From Gigaspora margarita (lineage: Eukaryota; Glomeromycota; Glomeromycetes; Diversisporales; Gigasporaceae), in assembly GCA_009809945.1 (NCBI GenBank), contig WTPW01001105.1:109430-173429 (forward strand): a stretch of 64,000 nucleotides of DNA. The letters run 5' to 3'. This document shows, piece after piece, positions 55,985 through 64,000 of the stretch (position 1 is its first letter; the number at the start of each line of letters is the position of its first letter). Below the pieces are notes generated by a model, which was given only the letters and a program-made list of their open reading frames with translations, was not told where the DNA came from and searched no databases. The translations under genes were made by a program, and so were the position numbers.

Positions 55985-57099
55985 TTAGGCCACACAAACT
56001 TATACTATTGGTTTTCATATCCTGACCAGGTCAGTGAGGTGGGGTTTTGAAATTTTAATTTTTTAATATATTAGCCAATAGAAATTCTCCATTTATAATT
56101 ATGCGAACAGAGCGAATTTTTAATATAGTAAAGATTATCAATCAATTACAGTACATATATCCCTTCGATTGTAGTAGAACACAAGCAAATTTGTCTGCAT
56201 TTTTGTATTTTTTTTGCTCTGATTTACTTTTTTTAAATACCAAGATAATTAAATAAAACTTTGTACAATTATATTTGAAAATAAGAATTACTTTTTTGCA
56301 AAATTAGNTTTTATATTNTAAGAAAAAAATTTTAAGTTATATATAAGCTAAAAATAGATANCNTTAAGAAAAAAATTTTTTAAAAAATTTTATCACAATT
56401 TNTTTGTNATCTTATTTAGTTTTAGTTTTAAAGCTATAGTTCTTAAGACAATATTGTAGTTTATATAAAGGATAATAACTTTTATTATTGCAAGTTTAAT
56501 GATTTATTTGTAAAAATTAAGGCTTGTATTAGCAGTAAAAATTTTTTTTATAGACGGGAACATATGAAATTTAAGAAAANCTAAAGAAAAATTTTAATAG
56601 TAAAAATGCTAANACAAGAATTTTAAACTTTGATTATACTAAAGNTTTNTAATAATTNTGAAAAATTTTTATAACAAAGTTATTAAAACAAAACTTAAAG
56701 TATATTTTTTACTTAGAAAAGATATAGCTAAAATCAATATTTAAAATTTTATTAACATTTTTAAAATATGCAGGCAAATTTGCCTGTGTTACAATCTAAG
56801 GGATAAATAATGATAACAAATATAAAACTTTTACTAAAACGTGCCTATGGTGTTATTGATCAGTGCAATATGTTCTAAGAAAACAAAGTTTGCCTGTATA
56901 ACAGTATAAAGAATAAAGTTTAAATTTTTAATGTATGAAATTTTTTATCGGGTATCCGGGTTGTAAAACAATAAAATTTTTAAATAAAATTTTTTTTATT
57001 AAAAAATTTTTTTTAAAAAAAAATTAAAATCTGGATCACCGGGTCACGAAAGGTTACTTGGTAATATGAAAACCAATAGTATAAGTTTGTATGGCCTTA
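55985..57099. mobile_element. TIR element with 35-bp inverted ends
   Basis: TTAGGCCACACAAACTTATA...ATTGGTTTTCATAT at the left and its near-complement at 57063-57099. Interior very AT-rich with facing copies of AAGCAAATTTG(T/C)CTG, and about eleven ambiguous N bases (56309-56655) as if copies were merged in assembly. No ORF. Confidence 0.65.
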
Positions 57100-57208
57100 G
57101 TGGTTTTAAAAATTTTATATTAGTGTTAAACAAATTAGTAATTAACCAAAAATTGCTAGTCAAACTACAGTAGTTAAATCGATCAAGTTTATTATTTTTT
57201 TTGGTTTA

Positions 57209-57297
57209 AAAATGCCTATTTGGGCATAGAATTATTCAGTTTACTTGTTGTAATTTACACATGGATGAGAGTACAACTAGCTACATATACACTTTTA
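57209..57297 (-). repeat. SINE 3'-module fragment
   Basis: GGTTTAAAAATGCCTATTTG through GAGAGTACAACTAGCTACAT matches the 3' module seen at 9010-9110. 57298-57645 is AT-rich. Confidence 0.55.
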
Positions 57298-58220
57298 TAA
57301 AAGATACTATATGCTACAAAAAATATCATATTCTATAAAAGATATTATATTAAAAAAATACTAACATTAAATTTTCAATAGCATTGTATATTTCAAGTAC
57401 TACTTGAATGCTTTCTTATTATTCTTTTCAATTTCAATTTATTTCATTTTGATTGTTATGTATTCTTGTTCTGTATTATTTTAGAATTTATAATTGTTAT
57501 TTTAGAATTGGTATTCATTTAACAATTATTAAAAAAAAAAACAAGCAAAAAAATTTAAAAATAATAATAATAATAAAGTAAAAATTAAAAAATTAAAAAA
57601 TATATATATAAATAAATAAAAAACAAATAATATTGAATTAATATATAGTCAAATCTCTATAAATACAATATGTACAGACAAGCCTAAAATATGCATTTAG
57701 AGAGGTTTTGTATTTAGAGAGAACCAATTAAATTATAGCTTTTAAAATTATATTTAAGTTTGTATAACTTACTTTAAATATTATGTAACTTACTTTAAAT
57801 ACTAAAATCTAATTAACTATATGTATTTAGAAAAGTAGAATTAACTATATGCATTTAGGAAGGTAGGTTTATTATAAAAACTTTTTTGAAAGAAGTATAG
57901 TGCATGTACTCTAGAATTGGTATCATGTGACTAAAGTGGCCAATTTTGGAAGGTCCGAATATTTCTGAATAGAACTTCAATAAACATAAAATACGAGCTG
58001 TATTTCTGAAAATATCTGATATCCAAACTATAAGAAAATTCACAAGTAGTTGCTACATAGTAATGTCAAAATTTTACTAGGTAAATCAATCATAAGCGTT
58101 TAATTAAATATGTTCAGATGATAAAAATACATATTTTTTAAAATTTTCATACAAATTGAAAAAGTTTTTATTATTTAACTTTTAATTTTTATGTTCATCG
58201 AATATATTTTTTAACAAATA

Positions 58221-58465
58221 GAGGTAAGTTAGTAGAAAAGGGACAAATTTTTTCTAAGTAAAAGTTTTCTTGACTTTAAACTTAAATATATTAACAATTA
58301 TCTTAATAAATTTAATAATTTTTTTTATTTTAATCTTATATAATTTCAAGATTAAAATAAAAAAATTTTTAGTAAATTTGATTAAATAGTTGTTAAGATA
58401 TTTAAATTTAAAAATTAAAAATATTTTACTAAAAATGATTTGTTCCTTTTCTACTGACTCACCTC
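58221..58465. repeat. Small palindromic element
   Basis: GAGGTAAGTTAGTAGAAAAG and complement ending CTTTTCTACTGACTCACCTC; the arms continue through ACAAATTTTT / AAAAATGATTTGT. The turn is at about 58345. Confidence 0.65.
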
Positions 58466-58631
58466 CAAATTTTAATTTTTTCGTTGAACGTAAAAATTAA
58501 AAGTCAAATAATAAAAAGTTCACTAATTTATATGAAATTTTCAGGATAAGCATATTTTGATATTCCAAATAAGTTTACTTGAGCGATCATGATTATAAAC
58601 ATTTAACATAGTAGAATTTGGACTTTACTAT

Positions 58632-58917
58632 TAGGGTTCCGCAATTTGATTTGATCTTCAAATATTTGAATCAAATATTTGATCAAATTCAAATTCAAAA
58701 TTTGACTATATTTGATTTGATCAAATTCAAATCTGACAAATTTGATTTGATTTGACAAATATTTGATTTGATTTGAAAATTACTATTAAAAATTCAAATT
58801 CAAATCAAATTCAAATCCAAATATTTGAATCAAATCAAATTCAAATCAGGGTCAATTTGATTTGATCAAATTCAAATCGACCCAATATTTGATTTGATTT
58901 GAATTTGAGGATCCCTA
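58632..58917. mobile_element. hAT-type MITE of the TTGATTTGATCAAATTC family, perfect duplication
   Basis: TAGGGTTCCGCAATTTG at the left and complement of TAGGGATCCTCAAATTC at the right; TTTACTAT at 58624-58631 and 58918-58925. Sister of 29643-29907. Confidence 0.9.
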
Positions 58918-59330
58918 TTTACTATGTAGCAACTATTATTAATCGTGGCATAGCTTATTTTTGGATCAAAGACAAACACATATAGTACCCAAATATCTCC
59001 AAGCAGAAAGTCATCAAATACAAAAGACGAGTATGGTTTTTCTAAAATTTCTGAAATTAATTTATTAGGACTATCAAGTAATACCAAATATAGCTTTAAT
59101 CCAAATGATTATGCGTGGGTAACTAGAAACTAGAGGACTAGAAGTACAATTCATAATAATGTGCATACATGTTTAACAAGTTACTATTAAATATAGTGGC
59201 CAAATTTTGACAAATTATTATATTAAAGATAGTAGCCAAATTTTGGTACAGATATCAAATTGCTTTATATTTAAAAGTAAATAAAATTGAAACTAATATG
59301 TTTAATTTAAAAATCTTTCTGTAATATTAT

Positions 59331-60394
59331 CAGTCATAGGACATGTCCCCTAGAAATAAATTTATAATAAAAATTATAAAAAAANNNNNNNNNNNNNNNN
59401 NNNNNNNNNNNNNNNNNNNNNNNNNNNNNNNNNNNNNNNNNNNNNNNNNNNNNNNNNNNNNNNNNNNNNNNNNNNNNNNNNNNNNNNNNNNNNNNNNNNN
59501 NNNNNNNNNNNNNNNNNNNNNNNNNNNNNNNNNNNNNNNNNNNNNNNNNNNNNNNNNNNNNNNNNNNNNNNNNNNNNNNNNNNNNNNNNNNNNNNNNNNN
59601 NNNNNNNNNNNNNNNNNNNNNNNNNNNNNNNNNNNNNNNNNNNNNNNNNNNNNNNNNNNNNNNNNNNNNNNNNNNNNNNNNNNNNNNNNNNNNNNNNNNN
59701 NNNNNNNNNNNNNNNNNNNNNNNNNNNNNNNNNNNNNNNNNNNNNNNNNNNNNNNNNNNNNNNNNNNNNNNNNNNNNNNNNNNNNNNNNNNNNNNNNNNN
59801 NNNNNNNNNNNNNNNNNNNNNNNNNNNNNNNNNNNNNNNNNNNNNNNNNNNNNNNNNNNNNNNNNNNNNNNNNNNNNNNNNNNNNNNNNNNNNNNNNNNN
59901 NNNNNNNNNNNNNNNNNNNNNNNNNNNNNNNNNNNNNNNNNNNNNNNNNNNNNNNNNNNNNNNNNNNNNNNNNNNNNNNNNNNNNNNNNNNNNNNNNNNN
60001 NNNNNNNNNNNNNNNNNNNNNNNNNNNNNNNNNNNNNNNNNNNNNNNNNNNNNNNNNNNNNNNNNNNNNNNNNNNNNNNNNNNNNNNNNNNNNNNNNNNN
60101 NNNNNNNNNNNNNNNNNNNNNNNNNNNNNNNNNNNNNNNNNNNNNNNNNNNNNNNNNNNNNNNNNNNNNNNNNNNNNNNNNNNNNNNNNNNNNNNNNNNN
60201 NNNNNNNNNNNNNNNNNNNNNNNNNNNNNNNNNNNNNNNNNNNNNNNNNNNNNNNNNNNNNNNNNTTTTAAGTTAATTAGTTAACCCAGAGAGGGATCTT
60301 AGCTCAAAGTTATATAGTAAATTCATATGTTTTTTTATAATTTTTATTATAAATTTATTTTAAACCAATTTTAAGGGGACATGTCCTATGACTG
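59331..60394. mobile_element. TIR element with CAGTCATAGGACATGTCCCC ends, contains the gap
   Basis: Inverted ends of about 55 bp (also AAATAAATTTATAATAAAAA). TTAT flanks both sides (59327-59330, 60395-60398). The middle is N from 59385 to 60265, so any ORF there is unknown. Confidence 0.7.
59385..60265. other. Assembly gap (N run)
   Basis: Lies within the TIR element above; the open frame spanning it is meaningless. Confidence 0.95.
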
Positions 60395-60467
60395 TTATAG
60401 TACTAGTTCTATAGTATTAATTTACAAAAAGATTTTTATATATATATATATATATTTATTTATTTTT

Positions 60468-60984
60468 TTTCACTTTACAACCTTGCGCTACCTTTATTAG
60501 ATATTTAAGTACAAGTACAGAAATATATTCTAACTCTAATAGTATGCTATTACCTAGCATTCTACCAATGCCCAGGTATAGTTGTTGCACCGAGCATTAT
60601 TCCTCCTAGCAAGCCCTGCTGGCACCGCCCCAGTCGGCCACCTGTTGGTATGGATCGTGGTTCGAACACGCCACTATGAGTTCTTGAAGTATCTTTTCAG
60701 ACTTTGGCCTCTCAGTATGTCTTGTGACTTTGGTTATTCAAATCGGGGTTCTGACTCAAGTATGACCCAGAGATTTTGAGTACAACTACTGCAGCGCCGC
60801 ACCTGGAAGGTCCTTCAATTGACATTCCAGGTCCCTGTCTCCTGCGGTGTTTCAGTTTCCTTTCCTTATTTGGTAGGGCCCATATTATAGATTTTTAAGA
60901 TTTCGCCACCAATGGAAATCGAACTGGCAACCTTCCGATTTGCATCCTCGGAGCATAACTACTATGCTATTAACCCAGAGGACT
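60468..60984 (-). mobile_element. Second SINE family, tRNA-derived, reverse orientation
   Basis: On the minus strand it starts near 60984 with a tRNA-like head. The A-box region is TGGGTTAATAGC and the B-box is GTTCGATTTCC within TTGCCAGTTCGATTTCC. It is GC-richer than its surroundings and ends in an A-rich tail seen as T run at 60466-60473. TATATATATATATTTATT on both sides is compatible with a target duplication. Confidence 0.7.
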
Positions 60985-61204
60985 ATATATATATATTTAT
61001 TAATTATAACCAATTTTAAATTATATATAGATTTAGATCATATGACTCTGGTTCTAGACTATATGCACTATACAATTACAGAATATAAACCATGTATTTA
61101 GTACTAATAATTTTTATAGACAAAACAAAAATATGTATTTAGAAAAGTATTGTATTTATAAATATTGCATTTATGGTGATCTAACTATATTAATAGTATT
61201 TTGA

Positions 61205-61300
61205 ACAGATTGGATCAGACAAATCTTTTGAAGATTCAGATCTAATCCAAAAACCAGATTAGATTCAAAAAAGATCAGAGTTCAGATTTGAATTTGATAA
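61205..61300. repeat. AGATC/GATCT-word array, possible end of another MITE
   Basis: GATTCAGATCTAATCC, CAGATTAGATTC and GATCAGAGTTC resemble the subterminal word arrays of the hAT MITEs here, but no second end or duplication was found. Confidence 0.35.
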
Positions 61301-61550
61301 AAAAATTGTGTATTATCAAATAGGTAATGTATTTTCTTAAAATACACACTTATTTATATAATAATTAGTTAAGTTAGTTTTACAAAAATTGACTTAGCAA
61401 GGTGTGGCGACTTAGAGAAGTTGGTTAGTTGTCACCCCCAAGTAGCAGATCTAGAGTTCAAATTCCACTAGCGATGCTTTGAAAAATAGGTCTGTGTTTC
61501 GATAACTATTTTTCATGGATCGGTTGGGTACATCATCTATAGGCCTTGGT

Positions 61551-62081
61551 TAATGTTTCAGGCGAAATTAGTTTGTTATTTCCGAAATATTTCAGATTTT
61601 GATAGTGGTCCGAAATTAAAATCCTAAATTCCGTAATTAGGACAAAAATCTGATATAAATCTGATAAAATCTGATACTTCCGATAGCCTGATTGGCTAAT
61701 TTTCGATCTGCACGTAATTATTAACCAATTAACTCCTATAACGATAAAACACTAAGTTAAGCTATCAGAAGTATCAGATTTTATCGGATTTATATCAGAT
61801 TTTTGTCCTAATTACGAAATTTGGGATTTTAATTTCGGACCACTGTCAAAATCTGAAATAATTTCACCTGAAACATTACCCATGGCAAATATTATTGGTC
61901 AGATTTGATTCACGTGTTTAATGCAGTTTCGGACAGTTCTGAATATTTCAGATTGAGTTCAGATTTTGGGCAATTACGGATTCATCAGAAATTTCAGAAA
62001 TTTAATTGTTGGGCGAAACTAATATCGCCCATATTTCGGATTCGGATTTGGTGAAATATTTAGATTTCACCTGAAACATTA
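61551..62081. mobile_element. hAT-type MITE A (TTTCAGGTGAAAT ends), perfect 8-bp duplication
   Basis: TAATGTTTCAGGCGAAAT and complement ATTTCACCTGAAACATTA; GCCTTGGT at 61543-61550 and 62082-62089. The interior palindrome is built of ATTTCAGA and TATCAGATTTTATC words. Inserted exactly at the border of MITE B, using part of its duplication. Confidence 0.85.
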
Positions 62082-62088
62082 GCCTTGG

Positions 62089-62366
62089 TAGTGTTGTACA
62101 TTTTGGCTATCCATAGCCTTTTTTGGCTTGTTCATATTCAAAATTGTCCAAACATCCAAGATTGTCCAAAGCTTGCCCAGCTTTAATAATTAATAAATCT
62201 ATTTAAAAAATATATAACTATATATTTTTTTAGATGCTGAACACATTCCAGTTAAAATTAAAATAGGTTATTATAATAAAATTTAAGTAATTTTACTTTA
62301 TTTAATTGTTCAAAATTGTTCAAAATTGTCCAAATCAATGTCCAAAGCTGTCCCATAACAATACTA
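62089..62366. mobile_element. hAT-type MITE B (TTGTCCA family), nested
   Basis: TAGTGTTGTACATTTTGGC and complement of TAGTATTGTTATGGGAC; duplication GGCCTTGG (61542-61549, displaced by MITE A) / GGCCTTGA (62367-62374). Shortened relative of 41362-42014. Confidence 0.75.
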
Positions 62367-62737
62367 GGCCTTGATATACATCTCGAATAAGAGCTTTCAG
62401 GTGCACAAAATTCAAGGAACCAGAAAAATAGAAACCCGTTTGGCAAGTTCTGAGTAAGGAGGTAGCAAAGATCTTTGACAGTGCTATCAAAACCAGAATA
62501 TCAGAAACTGGAGCCAAAGAATTAGATGACAAGACTCTCAAGGAGGGGTCTACCAACCAGGTCGCTAGAGTTGTACTAGAGGAAAAGGACCTATGTTTTA
62601 GCAGTAGGTACCAAGAGAAAAAAGCTATATTGATCCTTCTAGGCTAACTGGTTTAGAAATTTGGAAATCCGGTATAAGGACTAATAAAATAGTGATGGTG
62701 GGTGCTGGGATTGAAGCGAACCTTGCAAGGACAGAAG

Positions 62738-64000
62738 TAGAGCTTGAACCCAGATATCTGTTTATCTGTTTAGAGATATTCTTTTTATAAAAGTTGTATT
62801 CAGAAAACTACTAAATTTTAATTTGCAAATAATCAGATAAATCCTATAAAAACTGGATAACCCTTAAGGATAACCAGATAGTTAATGAATATCTGGATAA
62901 CTAGATAACTTCAGGTATCATAGGTAAAATACTTAGAGCACATATGTATTGAAAATAAATTATTCATTTTATATTTAGGTCGGGTTATATTATAGGATGA
63001 GTATAATGAATATTATTAACCTTTATCTGTTATGCTATTTAAATATCGATACTTACTAATTTAACTAATATTAGCATTAATAATACGTAAGATTTATTTG
63101 ACAAAAATATAGATGCACCAAAGCCCTATAGTATTATATATTTGCCACTTGATTTTATTTATTAATAATCACCACAAGGCTTTAGCATTAGCACATTTCG
63201 ATTAAAATAAATAAGCCATTGAATAAAGATTGCATAAAGTATGGTATCTGACAAATGATCTAGATATAACAATTCAAAAATGGGCGAAATAAGAATCGGA
63301 TTGTATAAAGGCTTAATTAATCAATGTGTAGGTATTACTGTAATTGATTGAAATTGGATCAAAAGTTATTGGAATTTTTTGCACCAAGTTTTTTGTGTGA
63401 GTGGTTAGATAGTATATGAAAGTTAATAATAGTAATTATATCGGAGAAAATGAATTATCTAGCATCAAAAGAAATTAATAATTATCCTTAATTTTTGCAA
63501 GATATTACCATTTTAGTAACTATGCAGTCAAACATTTCAATTCTAAAATTATCCAGCTAACACCTTTGACAAGTAACACCAAAGTCATAATCAACCCTTT
63601 TTTTCCTAACAAGTTTTTTGATTGAATTCATCAATGCTACTTTAACTTTTTTTTTTCTTAGAAAATACCTTTAATTACTATAAAATTTTCTAGCATCATA
63701 ATAATAGTATTTAAAATCTGCCAAAGGCAAAAATTTTGCTAGACAATTCAATGTTCAATTGCTTTGAATGTATTTAAATAAAAATTTTGATTAGTATGTA
63801 TAAATTTTTTTTTTTCTGGATTTATTATTAAGACATTGAGACATACAATTTTATCCCTTTTTTGTGCCTGGAAAATACTTCCAGTTACTTGCCAATTATT
63901 TTTTAAGCATACTAGATGCTCAAAGGTAGTAGATAAAAGTGATATTCTTTTTTTGTCATCATATTCCCAGCATTACTAAACAGCCTTTCACTTGCAGTCG
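62738..64000. mobile_element. hAT element, left end and first 1.26 kb, runs off the window
   Basis: Starts TAGAGCTTGAACCCAGATAT, like the end of the MITE at 33319-34449, followed by the same GGATAACC words and by the block around AAGCCCTATAGTATTATATA. Carries a hAT transposase end at 63748-64000. The right terminus is outside the window. Confidence 0.7.
63748..64000 (-). pseudogene. hAT transposase, C-terminal dimerisation domain, partial and frameshifted
   Basis: On the minus strand the window edge reads T-A-S-E-R-L-F-S-N-A-G-N-M-M-T-K, the signature of the hAT C-terminal dimerisation domain. After a run of seven A (63948-63954) the frame slips by one base. The other frame continues as S-L-L-S-T-T-F-E-H-L-V-C-L-K-N-N-W and ends at TGA (63748-63750). 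The catalytic part lies beyond the window. This identifies the source family for the 33319 MITE. Confidence 0.75.

Larger units (their letters stand above)
57648..61185. mobile_element. Candidate pogo/Tc1-type element with TA duplication
   Basis: GTCAAATCTCTATAAATACA at the left and its near-complement (TGCATTTATGGTGATCTAAC) at the right, flanked by TA (57646-57647, 61186-61187). Direct copies of ATGCATTTAGAGAGG-like words lie near both ends. The interior contains other elements and a gap, and no transposase is readable. Confidence 0.5.
61398..62737 (+). mobile_element. tRNA-headed SINE copy broken by two nested MITEs
   Basis: Head 61398-61480 (B-box-like GAGTTCAAATTCC) and 61500-61541, then resumes at 62367-62737 with the same body as 13800-14200 reversed (CAAAATTCAAGGA, GGTAGCAAAGATCTTTGACA). 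Its 3' module is missing because a hAT element starts at 62738. Confidence 0.65.

Noticed and set aside
59343..60284. 313-codon open frame
   Set aside because: Consists almost entirely of the N gap.
1..64000. CRISPR array
   Set aside because: No regularly spaced identical repeats with unique spacers; the tandem arrays seen are minisatellites and the context is eukaryotic.

Overview
Organism. The window looks like nuclear DNA of a very AT-rich, transposon-loaded fungus. The best fit is an arbuscular mycorrhizal fungus (Glomeromycotina, Rhizophagus-like), judged from recollection and not from a search. Pointers are short GT-AG introns, CCCTAA/TTAGGG telomere-type tracts, FAR1/SWIM-type MULE transposase remains, hAT, Tc1/mariner and Harbinger-like elements, tRNA-derived SINEs and one compact secreted-protein gene. 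Runs of N (21015-21654 and 59385-60265) and scattered single N bases indicate a draft assembly of repeats.

Layout. (1) 272-7773 is the most unusual segment: a 7.5 kb inserted element. It has terminal direct repeats of 69/70 bp that contain the CRESS-type nonanucleotide TAGTATTAC, and a 9-10 bp target duplication. It carries a Rep gene (HUH endonuclease plus superfamily-3 helicase), three small accessory ORFs, a mini-ORF with an RNase H1-type hybrid-binding domain, a structured spacer, and an IS1595/ISXO2-like transposase with an apparent 80-nt intron. All three premature stops in its two recognisable enzymes are UGA. (2) 243-15379 is a terminal-inverted-repeat (TIR) element split by that insertion, a 1.35 kb fold-back element, SINE copies, TA-target MITEs and a hAT MITE. 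(3) 15380-22118 holds inverted repeats, a SINE with perfect target duplication, T-rich and minisatellite DNA, and a Harbinger-like composite. (4) 22417-25907 is a complete Tc1/mariner-type element with a broken transposase. (5) 25908-42100 holds Harbinger-like and hAT MITEs, pseudogenes interrupted by hAT MITEs, and a 5.4 kb MULE (30261-35639) with a decayed FAR1/SWIM transposase. (6) 42100-52000 is mostly AT-rich DNA with small MITEs and gene debris. (7) 52284-52945 is the one intact host-type gene, a three-exon secreted Ala/Pro/Gly/Ser-rich surface protein. (8) 53000-64000 holds further TIR elements, SINEs, nested hAT MITEs and the end of a hAT element whose transposase runs off the right edge.

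How it works together. Apart from 52284-52945, almost everything recognisable is mobile DNA in nested layers. Target duplications give a relative order: several MITEs sit inside coding DNA of older elements. The 272-7773 element joins a rolling-circle replication gene with a cut-and-paste-type transposase and carries putative origins at both ends. That suggests a circular replicon with its own integration enzyme. This is inference and needs homology searches.
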